39,350 nt of DNA from Pseudobdellovibrionaceae bacterium (GTDB lineage Bacteria; Bdellovibrionota; Bdellovibrionia; Bdellovibrionales; Bdellovibrionaceae). Shown piece by piece: positions 23,357-29,379 of the stretch. Numbering within the stretch: position 1 is the stretch's first letter; the number at the start of each line of letters is the position of its first letter. The translations under genes and the position numbers were made by a program. The notes beneath the pieces were generated by a model. That model saw only the letters and a program-made list of their open reading frames with translations, was not told the DNA's origin and did not search any database. The stretch lies in the NCBI GenBank assembly GCA_019637915.1, contig JAHBUV010000002.1, forward strand, positions 1 to 39,350, in the 5' to 3' direction.

Positions 23357-23907
23357 CACTGGAAGAGAAGATCAAAGAAGCGTTTGTAACGCTCGAAAGT
23401 GAATACAGCGTCAAGGAGTGCTGCGGTTATGCAGTTGGCGGGAATACGCCAGAGGATGAGCCGCAATGTTGCGGACAACCTGACTTATATGTTCGCTCTG
23501 ATAAAGCGCTCGAAGCCATCCTCTCGTTACTTCCCAACACCGGGGAACGGGACAAGGCGTTGGAAGAAGCGGCGATTAACAATCTCAAGTCTCGGCTTGA
23601 TACCCGCCTAAACAACTGGCTTTGCGAAATGAAACCTGACCACGATGACTCGATAGTGGGCTTCAATGAAGCGTGGGACATTGTGAACAAGGTGTTCAAG
23701 GATATCCGCGCTCTAAAATCCACCCCTAAGCCAGTAGGGGAAGATGTGGTCCATGCTGTATGCGAGCATATTCGTACTGACGGCGAGTGTAAGAAATGCC
23801 CCGGCACCGAAACGGTAGTGAACTACGGAGAAGGCAAGCGCATGTGCCGGGCGTTGGCCGAAGATGTTGTTGCTGTCGTCCGCGCAAACCTCCTCCGCAA
23901 GGAATAA
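23353..23907 (+). CDS. Early protein with paired Cys motifs, unknown
   Basis: This is a 184-residue protein. An N-terminal helix (LEEKIKEAFVTLESEYSVKE) is followed by CCGY and QCCGQPDLY, a helical core, and a C-terminal CEHIRTDGECKKCPG. The Cys spacing could bind metal. The ATGA overlap at 23353-23356 couples it to the previous gene. No function recognised. Confidence 0.6.
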   Translation: MTLEEKIKEAFVTLESEYSVKECCGYAVGGNTPEDEPQCCGQPDLYVRSDKALEAILSLLPNTGERDKALEEAAINNLKSRLDTRLNNWLCEMKPDHDDSIVGFNEAWDIVNKVFKDIRALKSTPKPVGEDVVHAVCEHIRTDGECKKCPGTETVVNYGEGKRMCRALAEDVVAVVRANLLRKE

Positions 23908-23910
23908 CCA

Positions 23911-24276
23911 ATGACGCAATCGGTTAGAGAGCGGGAAATGCAAAAGACATTGCAGGAAAGATTGCGGGGGCAACACGCATTATGCAGGGGAATGAGTCCT
24001 GTGTTTTTGTACGATGAAGCCGCCGACGCCCTCGATGCGCTTCAATCCGATCTATCCAAGGCGGTAGAGGCGTTGAAGGGCGACCACGAAACGAAGCCGC
24101 TGTCTGAGAAAGACCTCGACCGGATTCTCGAATTTCAAGAGCGCTTTCGTGCAACGGCTCTTGGTGGCAGCACGGCAAGTCTATCTTGGGCGGACCAGAG
24201 CAAACTAATTGACGAAGCAATCCTCTGCTACCGCGCCCGCGAGGCCATCAACCACCTAACAAGAGATAAAGGCTGA
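23911..24276 (+). CDS. Early helical protein, unknown, 121 residues
   Basis: The protein opens MTQSVREREMQKTLQERLRG and contains YDEAADALDALQSDLSKAVE (coiled-coil-like) and two further helices. It resembles many phage proteins with a short N-terminal repeat-like helix and an AADAL motif; function unknown. It lies 3 nt after the previous stop. Confidence 0.55.
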   Translation: MTQSVREREMQKTLQERLRGQHALCRGMSPVFLYDEAADALDALQSDLSKAVEALKGDHETKPLSEKDLDRILEFQERFRATALGGSTASLSWADQSKLIDEAILCYRAREAINHLTRDKG

Positions 24277-24279
24277 CAG

Positions 24280-24555
24280 ATGGATTTTGAAAAGGAAGCG
24301 AGAGACTTTTGGGATGACGCGCTTTCATGGGTTAGCGCGCAACAAGAGAATTGGGTTTGCCGAAAGGAAGTCGAAACCCTAATCCGCCGCGCTTTCATTG
24401 CCGGTCAGATTGAGGCGGTAGAGGCATTAGCTGCATTTATTCATGCAACGAAGAATACGACTTATCCAGACGACCATCCGATTTGGGAAGCGCAAAGCAA
24501 AGCGTTCGCCGTGATCAACTCCTACAACGCCACTCCCCCGCAATCAGGGAAATAA
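24280..24555 (+). CDS. Early helical protein, unknown, 91 residues
   Basis: Last gene of the rightward early block. The N-terminal half (EARDFWDDALSWVSAQQENW) is acidic and Trp-rich, followed by RKEVETLIRRAFIAGQIEAV and a polar tail. No family is recognised. The terminator begins 4 nt after its stop. Confidence 0.55.
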   Translation: MDFEKEARDFWDDALSWVSAQQENWVCRKEVETLIRRAFIAGQIEAVEALAAFIHATKNTTYPDDHPIWEAQSKAFAVINSYNATPPQSGK

Positions 24556-24558
24556 GAT

Positions 24559-24587
24559 GGGGGATTAATTTCCCCCTTTTTATTTTT
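24559..24587 (+). terminator. Rho-independent terminator of the early block
   Basis: GGGGGA (24559-24564) pairs with TCCCCC (24571-24576) across a TTAATT loop and is followed by TTTTTATTTTT. It ends the rightward block and its T-run overlaps the stop region of the converging gene at 24580. Confidence 0.9.
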
Positions 24588-25173
24588 GGAAAGCTGCTTT
24601 TGTCTTTCCAGGATTGGAAAATAGTCCAGCTATTTTACCTAGCATGGTCTTACGGTGTTCGTCTGAGAATACTTCCGGCGATGGTTTTTCGCTGGCTTGC
24701 AGAAGGGCATTCAGGCAATAGCGCTTGTGTTCAGCTAATTGCATAACCTCCAAGGCCGCCGCTCGCAGCATGTGAGACTGAGGCCAAGCGTAGTTCACTT
24801 CCGTGTGAACTTCCCCTCGATGCCACCGGCGAATCGCAGCCCTCAAAGCCCATACTGGAATATCCTCCAGGGCTATCCAATAGCTGTATGCTTTGGCCTT
24901 CGCAGTATCCTCAGAAATGGACCCGTTGGCATGGGCAAGCAAAAACCGCCCGACCTCTGCGATTACTTCCCCCTCCTGAGCCATTGGGGAGGCCAGCAAG
25001 GGCGATAAAACACTAAGTTCGGCCTCTGCCCACTGTCTCTCCTGTAAGGTCAATTTCTGGGCCTCTGTGAGGCTCCCCGTTTTGACCACTTCCGTTACCT
25101 TGGAAACCAGCCATTCGGGCAAAAAAATCGCGTCCGTCTGTTTTACCGTTCCGGTAGTGAGTTGGTTGGCCAT
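24580..25173 (-). CDS. Replication-linked protein, candidate helicase loader by position
   Basis: This is a 197-residue protein. ATG 25173 has AGGAG eight bases upstream. The first 65 residues are helical (FLPEWLVSKVTEVVKTG; LTEAQKLTLQERQWAEAELS). The core has YSYWIALEDIPVWALRAAIR, RWHRGE and WPQSHMLRAAALEVMQLAEH. I recognise no loader motif and no Walker A. The case for a loader (lambda P role) is that it directly follows, and overlaps by 161 nt, an O-like initiator gene whose body holds iterons. Both frames read as sensible protein across the overlap. The last gene of the leftward replication block. Confidence 0.6.
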   Translation of the reverse strand: MANQLTTGTVKQTDAIFLPEWLVSKVTEVVKTGSLTEAQKLTLQERQWAEAELSVLSPLLASPMAQEGEVIAEVGRFLLAHANGSISEDTAKAKAYSYWIALEDIPVWALRAAIRRWHRGEVHTEVNYAWPQSHMLRAAALEVMQLAEHKRYCLNALLQASEKPSPEVFSDEHRKTMLGKIAGLFSNPGKTKAAFQK

Positions 25174-25870
25174 TCTTCGCTCCTGCGTTAGGGGCTGGCT
25201 CGTCTAGCCACCGCTCCCCGTTGATCCATGTACTCGGATGAGCATAGGGCTGCTTCTCCGGCTTATCACGCACGTAACGCTCGATTGCTGCCAGCAGGTC
25301 ATTGAAGGCAACCTTTGATTGCTTCTTGACCTTCTCAAGGGCCTTCAGGGCTACGCCCTTACCAACCTTGTGAGGGTACGCCTGCCAGAACCGTTCCTTG
25401 TAGTCTGAAGGCCAATAGTTCTCGCCCTCCATAAACATATCTACTTCAATGCTTTCAATGCTTTCTTCTTTGTCGCGTTGCTGTCGCGTTGCTGTCGCGG
25501 TGTCTGTCGCATTGCTGTCGCGTTTTGGAAGTGATACCTTCTGGTATTGGTTGTAATTACAAATGGTTATGACGCTTTGTCCTGTCGCGGTTTGCGTCTC
25601 GATCATTGTCTCGGTTTTTAGCTGCCTTAAAAATCTTGCTACAGCATCTTTCTCCCAGCCCCATTTTTCGGCTAAAAACCTAAGAGAATGAGTGAGTTGG
25701 CCACGTTCCAGCGTTGCCATGCGACCGCAAATCAGTACCTTCCGGGGTTTCCAAGCCGCTTCACTGACAAGCCAAATCCACGCTTCCAATCTGGAATAAG
25801 GCTCCCGCGAAGCAAAAAGGGGGTGATCAAATACCCCCCGGCTAACGGCAAATACCCCCCGCTCGGACAC
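25013..25870 (-). CDS. Replication initiator, lambda-O-like, with origin iterons inside the gene
   Basis: GTG 25870 is chosen (GGAG six bases upstream); TTG 25876 is also in frame. The 285-residue protein opens FAVSRGVFDHPLFASREPYS, then RLEAWIWLVSEAAW, a LERGQLTHSLRFLAEKWGW helix and AVARFLRQL, a winged-helix layout seen in phage replication proteins. Residues about 115-134 are a low-complexity linker (ATDTATATRQQRD) encoded by five tandem iterons. The C-terminal half has RFWQAYPHKVGKGVALKALE, common in O/DnaD-type initiators, and HPSTWINGERW. N-terminal origin binding and C-terminal loader contact, as in lambda O, is inferred. The stop lies 161 nt inside the next gene. Confidence 0.8.
   Translation of the reverse strand: MSERGVFAVSRGVFDHPLFASREPYSRLEAWIWLVSEAAWKPRKVLICGRMATLERGQLTHSLRFLAEKWGWEKDAVARFLRQLKTETMIETQTATGQSVITICNYNQYQKVSLPKRDSNATDTATATRQQRDKEESIESIEVDMFMEGENYWPSDYKERFWQAYPHKVGKGVALKALEKVKKQSKVAFNDLLAAIERYVRDKPEKQPYAHPSTWINGERWLDEPAPNAGAKNGQPTHYRNGKTDGRDFFARMAGFQGNGSGQNGEPHRGPEIDLTGETVGRGRT
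25471..25595. other. Candidate replication origin: iterons within the initiator gene
   Basis: Five head-to-tail copies of an 11-12-bp unit lie at 25471-25481, 25482-25492, 25493-25504, 25505-25515 and 25516-25526 (plus strand TGTCGCGTTGC, with variants). A sixth, TGTCGCGGTTTGC, is at 25583-25595. An AT-rich stretch (about 25530-25575) separates the block from the sixth copy. Lambda-type origins have just this design: iterons inside the O gene next to an AT-rich unwinding region. Confidence 0.75.
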
Positions 25871-25882
25871 TCTCAACTCCCC

Positions 25883-26605
25883 TTATAACATCGTTTCTTG
25901 CTTTGCAGGCTTGGGCTTCTCTACGAAGAAATCAGGTTGTTTAAGCGCTTCTGAAATACGCTTGCAGGCTATGTCGAAATACTTTGGCTCTATCTCTATG
26001 CCGATGAACTTCCGACCTAGCTTCGCGCAGGCTACGCCAGTGGTGCCGCTGCCCATGAAGGGGTCGAGAACAGTTGCCTCCTTATCTGTAATTTTGCCGA
26101 TCAGATACTCGAACAGTCCCATCGGCTTTTCAGTCGGGTGGTTCCTATTGTTTGACGGCACGGTGTTAAACCGCAAAACACTGCAATCCCGAGAGCCCCG
26201 TGTGCGCACTGGCCCGCATGAGGCAATAAGTTCGTAAGATGGTCCCCAGTGGTTGAGGTCGCCCATGCCTGGCTGCCCTTTATCCCATACGAGCAAGCCA
26301 TTCACCTTCATATGGCTCCCAAAGATCTCCCAAACATCAGGCCATGCATCCCATCGGGTGCACCACAGGATCGGATACCCCGACAGTAGTGGAACAAGCT
26401 GCCGATAGAGACGCAGCGAAACACGAGTTCCATCGTTCGTAATCGGCGTCGAGCCAGCGCCAACACGATGGTTGCTTTGGTAAGCCGCACCGTACGGCGG
26501 ATCAGTAACCACTGCATCCACCTTCCCAAGCGTAGGCAATACCTCACGGCAATCCGCGTTATAAAGTTCGATGCCTTCGGCTAGAACTTCCTTGCGAAAC
26601 GTCAT
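25883..26605 (-). CDS. DNA methyltransferase, beta-class N6-adenine/N4-cytosine type
   Basis: ATG 26605 overlaps the previous stop (ATGA). The 240-residue protein has the catalytic motif DPPY at residues 35-38 after GIELYNADCREVLPTL, and the AdoMet-binding motif LDPFMGSGTTGVACAKLGRK at 180-199 near the C-terminus. Motif IV before motif I is the beta-class order, shared with CcrM and many N6-A or N4-C enzymes. The middle (120-160), with WGPSYELIAS and HPTEKP, is the usual link. No extra C-terminal domain of CcrM type is present. No restriction partner is seen, so it is probably a solitary enzyme that protects or marks phage DNA. Recognition sequence unknown. Confidence 0.92.
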   Translation of the reverse strand: MTFRKEVLAEGIELYNADCREVLPTLGKVDAVVTDPPYGAAYQSNHRVGAGSTPITNDGTRVSLRLYRQLVPLLSGYPILWCTRWDAWPDVWEIFGSHMKVNGLLVWDKGQPGMGDLNHWGPSYELIASCGPVRTRGSRDCSVLRFNTVPSNNRNHPTEKPMGLFEYLIGKITDKEATVLDPFMGSGTTGVACAKLGRKFIGIEIEPKYFDIACKRISEALKQPDFFVEKPKPAKQETML

Positions 26606-26766
26606 GGCCTTGCATATCCAAAGGTTACAGTTGCCGTAATTCCCAAAGCGCACAGCCAATAGCTTACATCTGCCCAAGACCCATGAAATGCCCACCGCAC
26701 TGAATTAGCTGCGTATAAGCCCATAATCACGTAGTTGAATATCTTGGGGTCAAATAGAATGTTCAT
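26602..26766 (-). CDS. Small membrane protein, 54 residues
   Basis: ATG 26766 overlaps the previous stop (ATGA), and its own stop overlaps the methyltransferase start (ATGA). The protein begins MNILFDPKIFNYVIMGLYAA and has two hydrophobic segments: about 11-28 and 35-50 (YWLCALGITATVTFGY). GGAGGGG lies about 9 nt upstream. The coupling on both sides and the DPKIFNYVIM opening, familiar from small phage proteins, support a real gene. Its role in a replication operon is unknown. Confidence 0.7.
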   Translation of the reverse strand: MNILFDPKIFNYVIMGLYAANSVRWAFHGSWADVSYWLCALGITATVTFGYARP

Positions 26767-26948
26767 TTACGTTCCCCTCCAAACTTAGGAGCAATCTTTA
26801 CTGGCTCTCCAAGCAATCGCGCTATATCGGCAATATCGCTACTGGTTGCTTTAGGAAAATTGCTGGCAATGATATGAGCGCGCATCTTGACCTTCAGCCA
26901 ATTATGAACCTGCTCGATTTCTTCCGGCGTCCAATCGCGCTTAGGCAT
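26763..26948 (-). CDS. Small protein of the replication block, unknown
   Basis: ATG 26948 lies 8 nt inside the rusA 3' end; a Met 42 nt upstream would overlap rusA further. The 61 residues start MPKRDWTPEEIEQVHNWLKV and form helices with a KATSSDIADIARLLGEPVKI stretch that could be a DNA-binding helical pair. No family is recognised. Its stop overlaps the start of the membrane protein gene. Confidence 0.6.
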   Translation of the reverse strand: MPKRDWTPEEIEQVHNWLKVKMRAHIIASNFPKATSSDIADIARLLGEPVKIAPKFGGERK

Positions 26949-27321
26949 TTGAAAGTTCAACAATTGAAATGATGCAGCCGCCATCTGCATTGCCCCAGGT
27001 GATCGTGTAAGAGAAACAGTCTTTATCGTTTCGGATTAGATTCGCTCGCTTTTCAAGGTAGTCGAGCAGGCATTTGGAATTGTCTATATCCTGCTTGCCG
27101 AAGCGAGACGCATCCAAGACTATAGATGCGGCGAACTTTCCTTCAATCGGCTCTTTCGGCAATCCCCGTTTCTGTTGGAGGAATGCGCTGTCGGCATCTG
27201 TAGTCCATTGCTCGTAAGCTGGTGATATGTACGCCCTTTTTGGGCCTACCTTCCAAAGTTGATTCGTGCTGATCGGAAATGGTAGCCACAAGGTCAGACT
27301 TTTTCGGGTAGCACTTGGCAT
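26941..27321 (-). CDS. rusA: RusA-like Holliday junction resolvase
   Basis: ATG 27321 gives 126 residues. The order LPFPISTNQLWKV (13-25), YISPAYEQW (31-39), KFAASIVLDASRFGKQDIDN (62-81) and KCLLDYLEKRANLI (83-96) is the RusA pattern. The Asp residues at 70, 78 and 80 and Lys77 lie where the metal and catalytic residues are expected, and LLDYL carries the last conserved Asp. RusA cuts four-way junctions made during recombination and replication. It likely pairs with the ERF annealing protein encoded at 29593-30222. The upstream GcrA-like frame runs 179 nt into this gene. Confidence 0.88.
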   Translation of the reverse strand: MPSATRKSLTLWLPFPISTNQLWKVGPKRAYISPAYEQWTTDADSAFLQQKRGLPKEPIEGKFAASIVLDASRFGKQDIDNSKCLLDYLEKRANLIRNDKDCFSYTITWGNADGGCIISIVELSNA

Positions 27322-27469
27322 AATGTTCTTCGCACCAAGAAGTTGATTTGATTGTCTTCCCACCGCAATAGCATTGGTTATGCGGTGTTTCGTCTGTGAC
27401 CCACCGACACATGCCGGGTTGAAGGTCTTGTATGCGATAACGGCTAGGGCCTAAGACTTCATCAGCCAT
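27143..27469 (-). CDS. GcrA-like mini-protein (sigma-interaction domain without the HTH)
   Basis: ATG 27469 follows GGGGGA; an in-frame ATG at 27565, overlapping the previous stop by a few bases, would add 32 basic residues. The 108-residue product has GMCRWVTDETPHNQCYCGGK (Cys21, Trp23, Cys33, Cys35), then SWCEEHYAKCYPKK (Cys46, His49). The CxW ... (F/Y)CG ... YC..H...AY layout is that of the C-terminal domain of GcrA, which binds sigma70 domain 2 in alphaproteobacteria. The N-terminal HTH of GcrA is missing. After CYPKK the frame runs on through the rusA gene, and that tail may be incidental. A role as a decoy or modulator of host GcrA/sigma70 is inferred. Confidence 0.65.
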   Translation of the reverse strand: MADEVLGPSRYRIQDLQPGMCRWVTDETPHNQCYCGGKTIKSTSWCEEHYAKCYPKKSDLVATISDQHESTLEGRPKKGVHITSLRAMDYRCRQRIPPTETGIAERAD

Positions 27470-27557
27470 GCGTTCCCCCAAGGTTCTCTGAGGCGTTAAG
27501 GATTTCTTCCAGAACCATCCTGACCTTAGATCGTGGTCTAGGTAACGCGGTCTACGC

Positions 27558-27755
27558 TTACGCATACAAATCTGGCCTGATCTTTTCACGGGGAATACCC
27601 GTGATTTTCTCTGCTTTCACAACCAAATCAGCAGGAATTTTCTTCCATCCGTAAACGGCTTGCCGAGTGCGGTTAACACCTTTGCAAAAAGGCTTAAATC
27701 CGCCAGCGGCTTCCACGCATCTACGCACAGGTGCTGCTAAAGTCTGGTATTTCAT
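27558..27755 (-). CDS. Cro/YdaS-like HTH regulator
   Basis: ATG 27755 has AGGAAAC just upstream and gives 65 residues. The upstream in-frame extension crosses the control region and is rejected. The VEAAGGFKPFCKGVNRTRQA stretch (14-33), VYGWKKIPADLVVKAEKITG, and IPREKIRPDLYA ending match the YdaS/Cro-like family of small HTH repressors, with the ending EKIRPDLY being especially typical. First gene leftward of the 27756-27849 control region, so it probably binds the inverted repeat there and sets the balance of the two transcripts. Confidence 0.85.
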   Translation of the reverse strand: MKYQTLAAPVRRCVEAAGGFKPFCKGVNRTRQAVYGWKKIPADLVVKAEKITGIPREKIRPDLYA

Positions 27756-27783
27756 GTTTCCTAAGTACTCTCCCTGAAATAAA

Positions 27784-27824
27784 TTGTCAAGCGATGTTGA
27801 CAAGCTAGAAACGTCAAGTATTCT
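27784..27824. promoter_or_regulatory. Divergent control region with palindromic operator and back-to-back -35 boxes
   Basis: TTGTCAA (27784-27790) and TTGACAA (27797-27803) form a 7-bp inverted repeat with a 6-nt spacer. The right arm gives a rightward TTGACA with TATTCT at 27819-27824 (16-nt spacer). The left arm gives a leftward TTGACA (27790-27785), though its -10 is poor. It lies between the YdaS-like gene and the rightward block; the -35 boxes are seen, the operator function is inferred. Confidence 0.6.
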
Positions 27825-27849
27825 ATACCTAACAACGGAGCGAATGCAA

Positions 27850-28089
27850 ATGTACGACAAGCAATATATAGCCTTCTCCCACATCGACCCTGAAAACCCT
27901 GAATTGTTCTCGGACCTCGATGTGCTGCTAAAGTATATCAAGCAAGATATTGCTTGCTCGTCATTTCCGCATCGCCCGCGCTCTTACACGAAAATCATTG
28001 AGATTGAGATTGAAGAATTTGCTTCCGTCTCTGGTCGTTGGGAAGACGTAACAGAACGCCTTTACACTCTTATGGGGGAGTATGACTGA
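27850..28089 (+). CDS. Acidic protein, unknown, 79 residues
   Basis: ATG 27850 is preferred because GGAG (27837-27840) lies nine bases upstream; ATG 27844 is only three away. The protein has YIAFSHIDPENPELFSDLDV, a helix and a YTKIIEIEIEEFASVSG strand. First gene of the second rightward block. No family is recognised. The stop TGA shares a base with the next ATG. Confidence 0.6.
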   Translation: MYDKQYIAFSHIDPENPELFSDLDVLLKYIKQDIACSSFPHRPRSYTKIIEIEIEEFASVSGRWEDVTERLYTLMGEYD

Positions 28090-28301
28090 TGGGAATGAGC
28101 AGCTATGTTCTCGACAAGGAAGAGGAGCATTTCAACAAATGGATGGAGGCGGTCGATGCCTTCTGCATTGAGAAGATCGGCCTTAGTGTCCACGATCTAG
28201 ACGACTATTCATGGGCTGAAGCCTGCGCCGATGGCTTAACTCCTGAGCAAGCTTTCAATGATTACTATGAGTGGATTTTTTATGGCGAGGGGGACAACTG
28301 A
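28089..28301 (+). CDS. Small acidic protein, unknown, 70 residues
   Basis: The protein has VLDKEEEHFNKWMEAVDAFC, IGLSVHDLDDYSWAEACADG and LTPEQAFNDYYEWIF. The GxSxxDLDD...W....G.TP..A....L arrangement is frequent in small phage proteins of unknown role. The start shares TGATG with the previous stop, and its stop shares TGATG with the next gene. Confidence 0.65.
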   Translation: MGMSSYVLDKEEEHFNKWMEAVDAFCIEKIGLSVHDLDDYSWAEACADGLTPEQAFNDYYEWIFYGEGDN

Positions 28302-28396
28302 TGGACTGGATTATTGATCTGCTGCCAATGCAGCAATTCTGCACTATCATGTTCGTGGGATTCTTTGGGGCAGCTTTCTTGCTGGTGAGCGAATGA
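28301..28396 (+). CDS. Single-pass membrane microprotein, 31 residues
   Basis: The ORF reads MDWIIDLLPMQQFCTIMFVG and ends AFLLVSE. It is a single hydrophobic segment with few charges. It is coupled on both sides: TGATG with the previous stop and ATGA with the next start. That tiling makes a real gene more likely than chance. Function unknown; a membrane-acting host-takeover peptide is possible. Confidence 0.55.
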   Translation: MDWIIDLLPMQQFCTIMFVGFFGAAFLLVSE

Positions 28397-28656
28397 GCGA
28401 AAAGCCAACCATGACGCTGGATGAAATCATCTCGGTGGAAATGCAGCACAAGCTTATCTTGGTTGCCATTGATGAGTTATACAAGACGGTACAGATACCG
28501 TTGTTTGCCGATCATTTGTCCAATGACAAGGAAGTGCGGCAGCTAGAAAGCGCAGAAGCGAAGCTATCGGTAATCATTACCAAACTTCGCTGCAATGTGC
28601 CGGTGAAGAAAAACGAAGCTACCATTATCGATCTGACTGCAAGGCTGAATAAGTGA
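28393..28656 (+). CDS. Helical protein, unknown, 87 residues
   Basis: ATG 28393 overlaps the microprotein stop. Helices include TLDEIISVEMQHKLILVAID, DKEVRQLESAEAKLSVIITK and a C-terminal IIDLTARLNK. Two LRCNV residues aside it has no motifs. No family recognised. The next gene overlaps its stop with a GTG start. Confidence 0.55.
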   Translation: MSEKPTMTLDEIISVEMQHKLILVAIDELYKTVQIPLFADHLSNDKEVRQLESAEAKLSVIITKLRCNVPVKKNEATIIDLTARLNK

Positions 28657-29189
28657 AAATTAGCTGCGCCCGCTGCGGGAAGCCCCGTGAGCTACGCAAT
28701 GGCCATGTAAATCGAGCAAAGAAACATGGATTAAACCTTTATTGCGGAAGAAAATGCGCAGGTCTTGCTAGGAGAAAGAATAAGACAAGACAGCAAAAGG
28801 TTTTAGAAAAACGCACTTACGATATAGAGTATAGAAAGAAGAACCAAAGCGAACTAAAAAAGAAAAAGGCACACTACCATAAAAAAACTTATGACCCAGA
28901 AGTTGCCCGCAAAAAACGAAAGAAACGAGCTAAAGCCCATGCAGAATACTGCCGAAGACCAGAATATAAAAAATGGAAAGAGGAGTACGACAGAAAACGA
29001 AGAGCAAAACAATACGGACCATACGCGGATGCGTATCTAATAATGGTTGATCTAAACAAAGAAATCAAATCTAGGAGCAATAAATATGAAATCCACATCC
29101 AAAACAAAACGTTCGGTAAAGCGCAAAAACGCGACCTTGAAGCGCAAGGCCCAAAACGTAGTTACTATTATACGCCCTCTAACAGCTAG
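28653..29189 (+). CDS. Lys/Arg-rich zinc-finger-like protein
   Basis: GTG 28653 overlaps the previous stop. The 178 residues start with a zinc-ribbon-like CARCGKPRELRNG and YCGRKCAG (Cys5, Cys8, Cys31, Cys35). Long basic helices follow: ARRKNKTRQQKVLEKRTYDI, KKNQSELKKKKAHYHKKTYD, RKKRKKRAKAHAEYCRRPEY. The DNA here is visibly A-rich against the genome. Similar proteins occur in rhizobial phages, where they may relate to nuclease or HNH-like families, but no catalytic core is seen. It probably binds nucleic acid. The 3' end overlaps the next gene by 104 nt. Confidence 0.65.
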   Translation: MKISCARCGKPRELRNGHVNRAKKHGLNLYCGRKCAGLARRKNKTRQQKVLEKRTYDIEYRKKNQSELKKKKAHYHKKTYDPEVARKKRKKRAKAHAEYCRRPEYKKWKEEYDRKRRAKQYGPYADAYLIMVDLNKEIKSRSNKYEIHIQNKTFGKAQKRDLEAQGPKRSYYYTPSNS

Positions 29190-29379
29190 CAGCCTTAAGA
29201 GTATCCTTTGGGAGACGTTAAATGACGTTAAAACAGAACAAATGCTCCCAAATCGGGCTGATGCAATTGCTGCGCAATCTCGCGAAATCTTAAGAACGAT
29301 CAGAACTCAGTTGCTGGTTGCAGGTCAGGCAAAGCGTGGGGTTCCTCAAGAGATTATTGAATTTTCGGAGCAGCGGTAA
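29086..29379 (+). CDS. Basic helical protein, unknown, 97 residues
   Basis: AGGAG lies about 10 nt before ATG 29086. The N-terminus is very basic (KSTSKTKRSVKRKNATLKRK), followed by a LKSILWETLNDVKTEQMLPN helix and ADAIAAQSREILRTIRTQLL. This last block looks like small phage proteins with a repeated R-x-L helix pattern, unknown in function. It overlaps the previous gene by 104 nt in another frame, and its stop overlaps the next ATG. Confidence 0.6.
   Translation: MKSTSKTKRSVKRKNATLKRKAQNVVTIIRPLTASSLKSILWETLNDVKTEQMLPNRADAIAAQSREILRTIRTQLLVAGQAKRGVPQEIIEFSEQR

Noticed and set aside
27470..27565. N-terminal extension of the GcrA-like gene from ATG 27565
   Set aside because: Possible because it overlaps the previous stop as other genes here do, but the 32 residues do not resemble the GcrA HTH and ATG 27469 has the better ribosome site.
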